From contig NZ_CP061769.1 in NCBI RefSeq assembly GCF_011420305.2, forward strand, positions 1,723,001-1,787,000: a stretch of 64,000 nt of DNA, given 5' to 3'. The position numbers were made by a program, and so were the translations under genes. Under the pieces are notes generated by a model. That model saw only the letters and a program-made list of their open reading frames with translations. It was not told the origin of the DNA and made no database searches. The stretch comes from Nocardioides ochotonae (GTDB lineage: Bacteria > Actinomycetota > Actinomycetes > Propionibacteriales > Nocardioidaceae). Positions 40,265-48,114 of this stretch are shown here, piece after piece (position 1 is the stretch's first letter; every line of letters starts with the position of its first letter).

Positions 40265-40864
40265 TCAGGTGACCGTACGCCGGGAGCCGTCGAGCAGCAG
40301 GTCGGCCCGGTTCCGGGTCTGCTCGGCCTCGAACAGCCGCTGCTCGGCAGGGACCCAGCGCTCCCGGTGCGGCTCGGAGGCCTCGCCGTCGCGGGCCAGC
40401 CACCGCTCCCGGCGCAGCGCGGCGGGCGCGTCGACCCAGACCAGCACGCTGCGCACGGGGTCCAGCAGACGAGTGCCGGACCCGACCCCCTCCAGCACCA
40501 GCAGCGGTCCCGGGGCGAGGTCGACGCGGTCGCCGAAACGCCCGGCGTGCCAGTCGTAGCGGCGGTAGGCGGTGTGCTCGCCGCGGGCCAGCGGCGCGAG
40601 GAGCGCGGCGAGGGTCGCGGGCAGGGCCGGCAGGCCGTCCCAGCCGTCGAGCAGGTCGTCGGTGTGCACGAGGGTCGCCTCCGGCGCCGCCGCGAGCACG
40701 GCGGCGCCCAGCGTGCTCTTGCCCGAGCCGGCCGGCCCGTCGAGGCACACCAGGCGACCGGCGCCGAGTCGCGCCGGCCGCGAGCGCGCCAGGGAGAGCA
40801 CCTCGCGGGCCTGCTGCGCCGGGTCGACGGCGGCAGCCGGGTCAGAAGGCGAGGCCGTGGCCAC
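40265..40864 (-). CDS. P-loop kinase, uridine kinase-like
   Basis: A 199-residue nucleoside/metabolite kinase-like ATPase. Walker A is CLDGPAGSGKSTLGAAVL (about residues 30-47), then HTDDLLDGWDGLP, the region where uridine kinases hold the catalytic Asp, YDWHAGRFGD, LVLEGVGSGTRLLDP (EGVG is the uridine kinase Walker B area) and a lid Arg pair in RRERWLARDGEASEPH. The substrate is not determined. GTG 40864 overlaps the end of the deaminase-like gene by 23 bases; a later start is possible. Confidence 0.75.
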   Translation of the reverse strand: MATASPSDPAAAVDPAQQAREVLSLARSRPARLGAGRLVCLDGPAGSGKSTLGAAVLAAAPEATLVHTDDLLDGWDGLPALPATLAALLAPLARGEHTAYRRYDWHAGRFGDRVDLAPGPLLVLEGVGSGTRLLDPVRSVLVWVDAPAALRRERWLARDGEASEPHRERWVPAEQRLFEAEQTRNRADLLLDGSRRTVT

Positions 40865-42101
40865 GGTAGGTGGTGACCCGGTCGACGATCCGGTCCCCGC
40901 GCAGCAGGTGGGCGCTGGTGGTGTGCTCGAAGAGCTCCCCGGACTTGGCGTGGCGGAACCAGACCAGGTCGCCGATCGCGAGGTGGTCGGCGCCGGCCCC
41001 CGCCAGCGGGGTCTGCACCTCGCCGGCGCCCTCGAGGGGGAGCAGGTGCAGCCCGGCAGGTGCCCAGGGCAGCGGGAGCCGGTCGGCGCCGGCGGGACCG
41101 GAGGCGACCAGCCCACCGCCGTGCACGGTGACCATGCCGTGCCCCGGCCGGCGGGTCACCGGGAGGCCGTAGAAGGCGGCCGGTCGCGGTGAGAACGAGC
41201 GGTAGTGGTCGAACAGGGTCGGCACCATCAGCCCGGACCCGGCGCTGACCTCGGTGACGACCGGGTCCTCGGCGGAGGCCTCGATCGAGCCGGAGCCGCC
41301 GGCGTTCCACAACTCGAGCCCGCCGAGCTCGGCCAGCGCCTCGGCGATCGCGCGGCGTCGCCCGGCGAGCTGGGAGGTCGAGGCCGACTTGAGGCCGCGG
41401 ACCACCAGCGAGCGGGCGCGTCGGGTCGGCACCGCGTCGGGGAGGCCGGCGACCTGTCCCTCGTAGGTCATCACGCCGACCAGGTGGAAGCCGTCGCGGG
41501 CCTGCACGGCCCGTGCGAGGTCGAGGACCTGGTCGGGGCGGTGCAGCGGCGAGCGCTTCGGGCCGACGTGGGCGGGACCGACCCGCAGGCCCGCGTCGAC
41601 GTCGATCGCGACCCGGACGGGTACGGCGTGGGAGCTGCGGACCGAGTCGATGACGGCGAGGTGCTCGAGGGAGTCGACCATCACCGTGATCCGCCCGGCG
41701 GCGCGCGGGGAGGCCACCAGCCGGGCGAACGCGTCCCGGTCGACGCTCGGATAGGCCACCAGGAGGTCGTCGGTGACGCCGCGGTCCTCCAGCCACAGCG
41801 CCTCGGCGAGGGTGAAGGCGAGCACGCCGCGGAACCCCGGCCGGGCGAGCACCCGCTCCAGCAGCGCGGGCACGCGCACGGACTTCGAGGCCACCCGGAT
41901 CGGCACCCCCGCCGCGCGCCGGGCCAGGTCGTCGGCGTTGGCGTCGAAGGCATCGAGGTCGACCACCACCAGCGGGGTGGCCAGCGGGCCGTCGTACGCC
42001 GTCACGGCGGCGTCGAGGCGGCTCCAGAGACGGTTGCGCGCGGCGGCGCGGTAGACGTCCCCGTCAGTCGCACCGGCGCCCGGCGTGACCTCGGCGGGCA
42101 T
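40842..42101 (-). CDS. D-serine/D-threonine deaminase-like PLP protein (alanine racemase N-domain)
   Basis: A 419-residue PLP enzyme with an alanine-racemase-type barrel and the C-terminal D-Ser deaminase domain. The PLP-lysine region is PIRVASKSVRVPALL (Lys in ASKS), followed by LLVAYPSVDRDAFARL, VRVAIDVDAGLRVGP and the C-terminal zinc-type HxxxxC-like area replaced here by FRHAKSGELFEHTT. Relatives act on D-threonine, D-serine or related hydroxy amino acids, some as aldolases. It overlaps the membrane protein gene upstream by 1 base and the kinase downstream by 23. The exact reaction cannot be named. Confidence 0.82.
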   Translation of the reverse strand: MPAEVTPGAGATDGDVYRAAARNRLWSRLDAAVTAYDGPLATPLVVVDLDAFDANADDLARRAAGVPIRVASKSVRVPALLERVLARPGFRGVLAFTLAEALWLEDRGVTDDLLVAYPSVDRDAFARLVASPRAAGRITVMVDSLEHLAVIDSVRSSHAVPVRVAIDVDAGLRVGPAHVGPKRSPLHRPDQVLDLARAVQARDGFHLVGVMTYEGQVAGLPDAVPTRRARSLVVRGLKSASTSQLAGRRRAIAEALAELGGLELWNAGGSGSIEASAEDPVVTEVSAGSGLMVPTLFDHYRSFSPRPAAFYGLPVTRRPGHGMVTVHGGGLVASGPAGADRLPLPWAPAGLHLLPLEGAGEVQTPLAGAGADHLAIGDLVWFRHAKSGELFEHTTSAHLLRGDRIVDRVTTYRGHGLAF

Positions 42102-42562
42102 CAGGAGATTCCGCGCCTGCGCAGCAGCGCCTCGATCTCGTCGAGCTCCTTGTCACCGGTGCTGCCGGCAGCGCCACCCTTGGTGCCGGCCTTCGTCGAG
42201 CCGGCCTTCGTCGAGCCGGGCAGCGCACCCGAGCGGCGACCGGCAGCGGCCGCGGGACGGGCGTCGCTGCGGGCGTCGAGGAGCCCGGCGACCACGATCA
42301 GCGCGATGCCGATCGCGGCCAGGATCACGCCCGCCCACACGGTGGGGCTGAACACCAGGCGCACCGCCCAGTCGGAGACGGCGTCGACGATGCGCGTGAA
42401 CATCCGCAGCGTGTCGGTCAGGTAGGCGGCGATCGGCAGCAGCGTGATGCCCGCGCCCCGCAGGCCGGCCGCCAGACCGCGTCGTCGGAACGCGAACCAG
42501 GTCCAGATGCCGCCGAGCAGCGTCAGCGTGAGCGTGAGTGCTGTCCAGGTGACGTCGTCCAC
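42101..42562 (-). CDS. Membrane protein of unknown function
   Basis: A 153-residue protein with three hydrophobic segments (WTALTLTLTLLGGIWTWFAF, AGITLLPIAAYLTDTLRM, WAGVILAAIGIALIVVAGLL) and a cytoplasmic tail rich in Ala, Gly and Lys with the short repeat GSTKAGSTKAGTKGG, ending KELDEIEALLRRRGIS. I do not recognise a family, but the terminal EIEALLRRRGI helix resembles tails seen on small actinobacterial membrane proteins. GTG 42562 has GGAGG 8 bases upstream. It is the first gene of the four-gene minus-strand group and divergent from the SseB-like gene. Confidence 0.7.
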   Translation of the reverse strand: MDDVTWTALTLTLTLLGGIWTWFAFRRRGLAAGLRGAGITLLPIAAYLTDTLRMFTRIVDAVSDWAVRLVFSPTVWAGVILAAIGIALIVVAGLLDARSDARPAAAAGRRSGALPGSTKAGSTKAGTKGGAAGSTGDKELDEIEALLRRRGIS

Positions 42563-42631
42563 ACCTCCAGCCTCCCACACGGGGTGATGCCCGGGGGGAC
42601 GTCGCTGGACCGGGTGCGCGAGACTGATGGC

Positions 42632-43210
42632 ATGTCCGAGAACTCCCGCGAGGATCACAGCGGCCACGGCGATCACGGTCCGCGCCGGCTGCTCGGTCCG
42701 GCGTTCCCCGACGACACCGGTCAGCAGGACCCGGCGCTGGTCGCCGCGCTGACGGCGTACGCCGCCGGCACGGGCGGGCGGGCCGCCGTGCTCGCAGCGC
42801 TGGTCGGCACCCGGCTCCTGGTGCCGGTGGTCGCGGTGCTCGGCGAGGTGGAGGTCGGCGAGGACGGTCTCGCGCGTGAGAAGAGCAGCGACATGGCGGC
42901 GGTGCTGATGACCACCCCCGACGGCCGGCGCGGGCTGCTGGCGTTCACCGGCACCGAGCCGATGCGCACCTGGAACCCCGAGGCGCGTCCGGTGCCGGTC
43001 ACCGCGCAGGCCGCCGCGCAGTCGGCGATCCAGGAGGAGGCCTCGGCGCTGGTCATCGACATCGCCGGCCCGGCCCGCCTGGTCGTGGAGGGCAACGACC
43101 TGCGCGCCGTGGCCCACGGGTGGCGCCCCGCCGTGGTCGACGGGGAGCCGGTCTGGTTGGCGCCCGCGCCCGACGTGCAGCCCGAGGCGGAGTCCAGCGA
43201 GGACACGTGA
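42632..43210 (+). CDS. SseB-like N-terminal domain protein
   Basis: A 192-residue protein with the SseB core: LVAALTAYAAGTGGRAAVLAALVGTRLLVPVVAVLGE, SSDMAAVLMTTPDGRRGLLAFTGTEPMRTWNP and ALVIDIAGPARLVVEGNDLRAV. SseB-family proteins occur next to infC in many actinobacteria; their function is unknown. ATG 42632 is chosen (MSENSREDHSGHGDHG) because an extension to 42584 would cover the divergent control region; a GAGACT hexamer 6 bases upstream could be a leaderless -10. Confidence 0.8.
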   Translation: MSENSREDHSGHGDHGPRRLLGPAFPDDTGQQDPALVAALTAYAAGTGGRAAVLAALVGTRLLVPVVAVLGEVEVGEDGLAREKSSDMAAVLMTTPDGRRGLLAFTGTEPMRTWNPEARPVPVTAQAAAQSAIQEEASALVIDIAGPARLVVEGNDLRAVAHGWRPAVVDGEPVWLAPAPDVQPEAESSEDT

Positions 43211-43250
43211 GGACCCGCGAGGACACCGCTCGCGACGCGCCCCCGCCGGA

Positions 43251-43281
43251 TTGGCGCTCGCGGGGAATCCTCCGCTAAAGT
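43251..43281 (+). promoter_or_regulatory. Promoter of the infC-rpmI-rplT operon
   Basis: TTGGCG (43251-43256) and TAAAGT (43276-43281) are 19 bases apart. Transcription would start near 43288, about 300 nt before infC. Confidence 0.55.
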
Positions 43282-43492
43282 CTGGTGTTGACCGATCAGT
43301 TCCCCGTGCCCGCACGACGGAACCGATCTGACAAGCGGAGTCGGCTCGTTCGTCTCCCACCCGCATCGACCGCCCTCTCCGGAGGACACGCAGCACAGGT
43401 CGTCGGGTCCGGTCCCAAGAAGGTAGCCCCGCGCGTGACGTGAGAGCTCCCTCCTGGTGGTACGACCCCCTCGTGGGGACGTGTCGAGACTG

Positions 43493-43523
43493 GCTTCCGC
43501 TTGTGACAGCGGAAGCCTTTTTG
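43493..43523 (+). terminator. Intrinsic terminator/attenuator in the infC leader
   Basis: GGCTTCCGCT and AGCGGAAGCC form a perfect 10-bp stem with a TGTGAC loop, followed by TTTTT. It is the only hairpin with a T-run noticed in this window and lies 66 bases before infC, so it should stop most leader transcripts unless antitermination occurs. A leader attenuator controls infC-rpmI-rplT in firmicutes through L20; whether the same applies here is inference. Confidence 0.85.
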
Positions 43524-43589
43524 TCGTGGTGGCCCTGGTGGCCGGGACACGGCGAGGGACGTCCGGCCACAGCCCCATCAGGAGGACAC

Positions 43590-44273
43590 ATCAGCACCGA
43601 GCTTCGTATCAACGACCGGATCCGGGTTTCCGAGGTCCGCCTCGTTGGACCCAATGGCGAGACCGTCGGCATCGTGCCGACGGCCGACGCGCTGCGCCTC
43701 GCGCAGGAGGCCGACCTCGACCTGGTCGAGGTCGCTCCGACTGCGCGCCCCCCGGTCTGCAAGCTCATGGACTACGGGAAGTTCAAGTACGAGAACGCCC
43801 AGAAGGCTCGTGAGGCGCGCCGCAACCAGACGAACGTGATCATCAAGGAGATGAAGCTTCGTCCCAAGATCGACGCGCACGACTATGAGACGAAGAAGGG
43901 CCACGTGGTCCGCTTCCTCAAGGCCGGCGACAAGGTCAAGATCACGATCATGTTCCGTGGTCGCGAGCAGCACCGCCCCGAGCTGGGCTTCCGTCTCCTC
44001 CAGCGTCTGGCGGAGGACGTCGCCGACCTGGGCTTCGTGGAGTCCTCGCCCAAGCAGGACGGGCGCAACATGATCATGGTCCTGGGCCCGCACAAGAAGA
44101 AGGCCGACGCGAAGGTCGACATGCAGGCCGCCAAGGAGGCCAAGGCCTCCGAGCGTGCCGACGTCGAGGCAGCCGAGCGCGCCGAGCGCGACGCCGCCCA
44201 CCTGGCTGGCCCGGTGGCGAAGAAGAAGGAGCGCGGCCGCTCCGAGAACCTCGATCCCGAGATCGAGGCCTGA
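43590..44273 (+). CDS. infC: Translation initiation factor IF-3, starting at ATC
   Basis: A 227-residue IF-3 that checks initiator tRNA and start codon on the 30S subunit. The N-domain begins [28 protein letters not shown] and the C-domain has [21 protein letters not shown]; a Lys/Ala-rich tail follows. The frame is open to 43440, but AGGAGG at 43580-43585 lies 4 bases before an ATC codon exactly at the family N-terminus, with no ATG/GTG/TTG near, so ATC 43590 is the start. Near-cognate starts (ATT/ATC) are a known autoregulatory feature of infC, since IF-3 rejects them. Confidence 0.95.
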   Translation: MSTELRINDRIRVSEVRLVGPNGETVGIVPTADALRLAQEADLDLVEVAPTARPPVCKLMDYGKFKYENAQKAREARRNQTNVIIKEMKLRPKIDAHDYETKKGHVVRFLKAGDKVKITIMFRGREQHRPELGFRLLQRLAEDVADLGFVESSPKQDGRNMIMVLGPHKKKADAKVDMQAAKEAKASERADVEAAERAERDAAHLAGPVAKKKERGRSENLDPEIEA

Positions 44274-44293
44274 CCCGCAGACGCACGTCCGCC

Positions 44294-44323
44294 CGGTCGA
44301 GCCTGCCGAGCCTCGACCGGGGC
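44294..44323 (+). repeat. Palindromic element, copy 3, between infC and rpmI
   Basis: CGGTCGAGCCTGCCGAGCCTCGACCGG is a variant of the interspersed palindrome. It forms a stem between infC and rpmI and could modulate the amount of rpmI-rplT message. Confidence 0.55.
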
Positions 44324-44352
44324 GTCCTGCAGCAACGAGAGAGAGACAACTG

Positions 44353-44547
44353 ATGCCGAAGAACAAGAGCCACTCCGGTGCCGGCAAGCGCTTCCGCGTG
44401 ACCGGCTCGGGCAAGATCCTTCGCGAGAAGGCTGGCAAGCGCCACAACCTCGAGAAGAAGGCCTCCAAGGTCACGCGTCGCCTCACCGGCACGGTCGAGG
44501 TCGCCAAGGCCGACGTGCCGCGCGCGAAGAAGCTGCTCGGTCGCTGA
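44353..44547 (+). CDS. rpmI: Ribosomal protein bL35
   Basis: A 64-residue basic protein of the large subunit. [21 protein letters not shown] and [16 protein letters not shown] are typical. ATG 44353 follows GAGAGAGA. It is the second gene of the infC operon. Confidence 0.96.
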   Translation: MPKNKSHSGAGKRFRVTGSGKILREKAGKRHNLEKKASKVTRRLTGTVEVAKADVPRAKKLLGR

Positions 44548-44620
44548 CCCGACCGCACCACCCTGGGTCGAAGCACCGACCTGAGCACCCCGAGATACTT
44601 GAGCACCAAGGAGTAAGACA

Positions 44621-45013
44621 GTGGCACGCGTCAAGCGGGCAGTAAACGCCCAGAAGAAGCGCCGTACGACCCTCGAGCGCGCCGCCGGCTACCGCGGCCA
44701 GCGCTCGCGCCTGTACCGCAAGGCCAAGGAGCAGGTCACCCACTCGCTGGTCTACAGCTACAACGACCGGCGCAAGAACAAGGGCAACTTCCGTCGCCTG
44801 TGGATCCAGCGCATCAACGCGGCCGCTCGCGCGCAGGGCATGACGTACAACCGCTTCATCCAGGGCCTCGGCCTGGCCGGTGTCGAGGTCGACCGCAAGG
44901 TCCTCGCCGACCTCGCCGTCAACGACATCGCGGCGTTCAACGCGCTCGTCGAGGTCGCCAAGGCGGCCCTGCCCGAGGACGTCAACGCCCCCAAGGCGGA
45001 GGCCTCGGCCTGA
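44621..45013 (+). CDS. rplT: Ribosomal protein bL20
   Basis: A 130-residue large-subunit protein. The basic N-terminal arm ([38 protein letters not shown]) and the globular [25 protein letters not shown] are diagnostic. GTG 44621 follows AAGGAG. In other bacteria L20 represses its own operon through leader RNA. Its last four bases overlap the next gene. Confidence 0.96.
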   Translation: MARVKRAVNAQKKRRTTLERAAGYRGQRSRLYRKAKEQVTHSLVYSYNDRRKNKGNFRRLWIQRINAAARAQGMTYNRFIQGLGLAGVEVDRKVLADLAVNDIAAFNALVEVAKAALPEDVNAPKAEASA

Positions 45014-45807
45014 ACACCCCGCTGAGCGCGGGCAACGCCCGCGTCAAGCTTGCACGCAAGCTCAGCCGCCGCTCGGAGCGATCCGAGCGGCGGCTGTTCC
45101 TTGCCGACGGCCCGAAGGCCGTCGAGGGCGCGCTCGGTGTCACCGGCTGCGTGACCGAGGTCTTCGCGACCACGGGCGCGACCGGGCAGCACCCGGACCT
45201 GGTGGCCGCGGCCGACGCCGCCGGCGTCGCGTGGACGCTGGTGGAGGACCGTGCGCTCGCCTCGTTGAGCGACTCGGTCACCCCGGCCGGTGTGGTGGCG
45301 GTCTGCCACCACCTGGACCGCCCCCTGGCCCACCTGCTGGACCGCGCCCCCACGCTGGTGTCGATCTGCGCAGACGTGCGCGACCCCGGCAACGCGGGCA
45401 ACGTCGTCCGCACCACCGACGCCGCCGGCGGCGACGCCGTGGTGCTGGCCGGCAGCTCGGTCGACCCGTACAACGCCAAGGCGGTGCGGGCCAGTGTCGG
45501 CAGCCTGTTCCACCTGCCGCTCGCCATCGAGCCCGATCCGGCCGCCGCGGTGCGCGCCGCGCAGGGCGCCGGCCTGGTCGTCCTGGCCGCCGACGGCGCG
45601 GGCGAGGTCGACCTCTTCGACGCCGACGAGCTGCTTGCCGGTCCGACCGCCTGGCTGTTCGGCAACGAGGCCTGGGGGCTGCCCGCCGAGCTCGCGGAGC
45701 TCGCCGACCACCGGGTGCGGATCCCGCTCCTCGGCGGTGCGGAGAGTCTCAACCTCGCGACCGCTGCCGCGGTCTGCCTCTACGCCTCGGCCCGCGCCCG
45801 GCGCTGA
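45010..45807 (+). CDS. SpoU-class RNA 2'-O-methyltransferase (TrmH family), probable CTG start
   Basis: A 265-residue SPOUT methyltransferase for rRNA or tRNA. An N-terminal substrate-binding domain ([17 protein letters not shown]) is followed by the SPOUT knot: [18 protein letters not shown] (motif 1), [13 protein letters not shown] (motif 2), [15 protein letters not shown] and [23 protein letters not shown] (motif 3). No ATG, GTG or TTG fits the family N-terminus; CTG 45010 overlaps the rplT stop (CTGA) and has GGCGGAGG 7 bases upstream, so I take it as the start. CTG 45022 is an alternative. This gene commonly follows rplT in actinobacteria. Confidence 0.85.
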   Translation: MNTPLSAGNARVKLARKLSRRSERSERRLFLADGPKAVEGALGVTGCVTEVFATTGATGQHPDLVAAADAAGVAWTLVEDRALASLSDSVTPAGVVAVCHHLDRPLAHLLDRAPTLVSICADVRDPGNAGNVVRTTDAAGGDAVVLAGSSVDPYNAKAVRASVGSLFHLPLAIEPDPAAAVRAAQGAGLVVLAADGAGEVDLFDADELLAGPTAWLFGNEAWGLPAELAELADHRVRIPLLGGAESLNLATAAAVCLYASARARR

Positions 45808-45833
45808 GTCGCCCGCGCAGGCGGCGCCCTGCG

Positions 45834-45839
45834 TAGGGT
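45834..45839 (+). promoter_or_regulatory. -10 element TAGGGT, leaderless promoter of the orphan kinase
   Basis: TAGGGT ends 7 bases before the GTG at 45847; no ribosome binding site lies between. Confidence 0.4.
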
Positions 45840-45846
45840 GTCGGGC

Positions 45847-46911
45847 GTGAGTGCCCCCACCTCGGCCCAGGCGCTGGCCGACCTGCTGCCCGACGCCGTG
45901 CTGGTCGCCGACGGCGAGGGGGTGCTGACCCTGGTCTCCGCCCCGGCGGCGCGGATGCTCGGCTCCGACCCGGCGGGTCTCTGCGGGCGTCCGCTGGTCG
46001 ACGTACTGGCCCTGCGCGACCGCGACGGGAACCGGTGGTTCGAGCAGAACCGGCCCTACGACGGGCTGCGGACGCGCACCGGCGTGCCCGAGCAGTCCTG
46101 GCTTCTCCCGGACGGCACCGAGGTGCTCGTCACCGCACGCCTCCACCGCCCGGCGCTCGGCGCGCCCGTGTCGAGCGTCGTGGTGAGCATGCGCTCGGGC
46201 CGCGGCCGCGCCCGGCTGGACCGCGGGCGCTCGGACCTGGTGGCGACCGTGGCCCACGAGCTGCGCTCGCCGTTGACCGGTGTGAAGGGTTTCGTCCAGG
46301 CGCTGCTGAACCGCTGGGACAGGCTCAACGACGAGCAGAAGAAGCTGATGCTCACCACGGTCAGCGCCGACGCCGACCGGCTGAGCCGGTTGATCGCCGA
46401 GCTGCTCGACGTGGCCCGCATCGACACCGGTCGCCTCCAGCTGCACCGGCGTCCCAGCGACGCCGCGGGGCTCGCACGGCGCGTGGTGGACTCGGTGAGC
46501 GCCGGCACCGCACGCCTGGTCGAGCTCAGCGCCGCCGAGGACCTGCCGCAGGTCGGTGCCGACCCCGACAAGTTCGTCCAGGTGCTCACCAACCTCGTCG
46601 AGAACGCCGTGCACCACGGGTCGGGGCGGGTGCGCGTCACGCTGGCGCCCCGCGTCGCCGACGACGGGCCGGACGGGCGGGACGGGGTGGTCATCAGCGT
46701 CGAGGACGAGGGGGAGGGGATCCCGCACGAGCTGCGCAGCCGGGCGTTCACGAAGTTCTGGCGCAACGGCGCCAGCGGCGGGTCCGGTCTCGGCCTCTAC
46801 ATCGTGCACGGGCTGGTGCGCGCCCACGGGGGCAGCGTCGTGATCGAGGACGCCGAGGGCGGGGGAGCGCGGATCGTCGTCGCCTGGCCCGGCCCGGTCG
46901 ACCCGGGCTGA
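45847..46911 (+). CDS. Soluble PAS-histidine kinase (orphan)
   Basis: A 354-residue kinase with no membrane segments: an N-terminal PAS domain (about 8-115, LLPDAVLVADGEGVLTLV), HisKA with His137 (TVAHELRSPLTGVKGFVQAL) and HATPase_c with NLVENAVHHGSG, DEGEGIP and GGSGLGLYIVHGLVRAHGG. All ATP-binding boxes are present. No response regulator lies beside it, so its partner is elsewhere. It sits between the RNA methyltransferase and pheST and starts leaderless at GTG 45847. The signal is probably cytoplasmic. Confidence 0.9.
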   Translation: MSAPTSAQALADLLPDAVLVADGEGVLTLVSAPAARMLGSDPAGLCGRPLVDVLALRDRDGNRWFEQNRPYDGLRTRTGVPEQSWLLPDGTEVLVTARLHRPALGAPVSSVVVSMRSGRGRARLDRGRSDLVATVAHELRSPLTGVKGFVQALLNRWDRLNDEQKKLMLTTVSADADRLSRLIAELLDVARIDTGRLQLHRRPSDAAGLARRVVDSVSAGTARLVELSAAEDLPQVGADPDKFVQVLTNLVENAVHHGSGRVRVTLAPRVADDGPDGRDGVVISVEDEGEGIPHELRSRAFTKFWRNGASGGSGLGLYIVHGLVRAHGGSVVIEDAEGGGARIVVAWPGPVDPG

Positions 46912-46930
46912 GGCGGCAGCGGCGAACCGG

Positions 46931-46961
46931 TTCGCGTCGGTGCCGTCGGGGTTCCTAGACT
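46931..46961 (+). promoter_or_regulatory. Promoter of pheST
   Basis: TTCGCG (46931-46936) and TAGACT (46956-46961) are 19 bases apart; transcription would start near 46968 and leave a ~40-nt leader with GGAAAGG before the pheS ATG. The leader is too short for a T-box. Confidence 0.5.
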
Positions 46962-47007
46962 TGCCCAGTTGCACGCGCCGCGTGCGCGCCGAGCTGGAAA
47001 GGCAGTC

Positions 47008-48114
47008 ATGTCGGGACCGAACACCGATTACGACCCCGTCGAGGTCACCCCGCTGAAGCCGGAGGAGGTCGACGCCTCCCGCGAGGCCGCCCTGGCGGCG
47101 ATCGCCGCGGCCGGCGACCTGGAGCAGCTCAAGCAGGTGCGCATCGAGCACACGGGGGACCGCTCGCCGCTGGCGCTGGCCAACCGGGAGATCGGGGCCC
47201 TGCCGCCGCAGGCCCGCAAGGAGGCCGGGCAGCGCATCGGTCAGGCGCGCGGCGCCGTCAACAAGGCGCTCGCCGCCCGGCAGCAGGTGCTCGAGGCCGA
47301 GCACGAGGCCCGGATGCTGGTCGAGGAGACCGTCGACGTCACCCTGCCCACCGACCGCCAGCCGGCCGGTGCCCGGCACCCGCTGACCACCGGCGCCGAG
47401 CTGGTCGCCGACATCTTCGTCGCGATGGGCTGGGAGGTCGCCGAGGGCCCGGTCATCGAGGCGGAGTGGCTCAACTTCGACGCGCTGAACCTCGGTGCCG
47501 ACCACCCGGCCCGCACCATGCAGGACACGTTCTGGACCGAGCCGGCCGACAACGGCATCGTGCTGCGCACCCAGACCTCGCCGGTCCAGGCGCGCACCAT
47601 GCTGACCCGCAAGCCCCCGATCTACGTCGTGTGCCCCGGCCGGGTCTTCCGCACCGACGAGTACGACGCGACCCACAGCCCGATGTTCCACCAGGTCGAG
47701 GGCCTCGCCATCGACGAGGGCATCACCATGGCCCACCTGCGAGGCACCCTCGACCACTTCGCCGCGGCGATGTTCGGCGAGGGCATCCGCACCCGCTTCC
47801 GCCCGTCGTACTTCCCCTTCACCGAGCCCTCGGCCGAGGTCGACCTCGTCTGCTTCGTGTGCCGCGGCACCGGTGAGCTGGACGGCGCCACCTGCCGCAC
47901 CTGTCGCGGCGAGGCGTGGATCGAGTGGGGCGGCTGCGGCGTGGTCAACCCGCGGGTCCTCCAGGCCTGCGGCGTCGACCCGGAGCGCTACACCGGCTTC
48001 GCCTTCGGCATGGGCATCGACCGCACCCTGATGGTGCGACACGGCATCGCGGACCTGCGCGCGCTCTTCGAGGGCGACGTCCGCTTCACCTCGGCATTCG
48101 GTTCGGAGATCTGA
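47008..48114 (+). CDS. pheS: Phenylalanine-tRNA ligase alpha subunit
   Basis: A 368-residue class II synthetase subunit. The N-terminal coiled-coil (about 15-95) binds tRNA; motif 2 is around FRTDEYDATHSPMFHQVEGLAI, motif 3 is GFAFGMGIDRTLMVRHGI, and the catalytic core includes GAELVADIFVAMGWEVAEGP. A C-x2-C-x8-C-x2-C zinc-like loop (CFVCRGTGELDGATCRTC) lies inside the core and is typical of actinobacterial PheS. ATG 47008 follows GGAAAGG. It overlaps pheT by one base. Confidence 0.96.
   Translation: MSGPNTDYDPVEVTPLKPEEVDASREAALAAIAAAGDLEQLKQVRIEHTGDRSPLALANREIGALPPQARKEAGQRIGQARGAVNKALAARQQVLEAEHEARMLVEETVDVTLPTDRQPAGARHPLTTGAELVADIFVAMGWEVAEGPVIEAEWLNFDALNLGADHPARTMQDTFWTEPADNGIVLRTQTSPVQARTMLTRKPPIYVVCPGRVFRTDEYDATHSPMFHQVEGLAIDEGITMAHLRGTLDHFAAAMFGEGIRTRFRPSYFPFTEPSAEVDLVCFVCRGTGELDGATCRTCRGEAWIEWGGCGVVNPRVLQACGVDPERYTGFAFGMGIDRTLMVRHGIADLRALFEGDVRFTSAFGSEI

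Larger units (their letters stand above)
43211..43589 (+). other. Leader region of the infC operon
   Basis: This 379-base gap has no gene. It contains a promoter (43251-43281), a ~200-nt transcribed leader, a T-run hairpin (43493-43523) and the infC ribosome binding site AGGAGG at 43580-43585. No leader peptide with an obvious regulatory codon run was found. Confidence 0.6.

Noticed and set aside
42584..42631. N-terminal extension of the SseB-like protein (MMPGGTSLDRVRETDG)
   Set aside because: It would cover the divergent control region and lacks a ribosome binding site; the ATG at 42632 is a better start.
46912..47007. T-box or Phe-leader attenuator upstream of pheS
   Set aside because: The leader is only about 40 nt, has no T-box sequence, no Phe codon run and no T-run hairpin.
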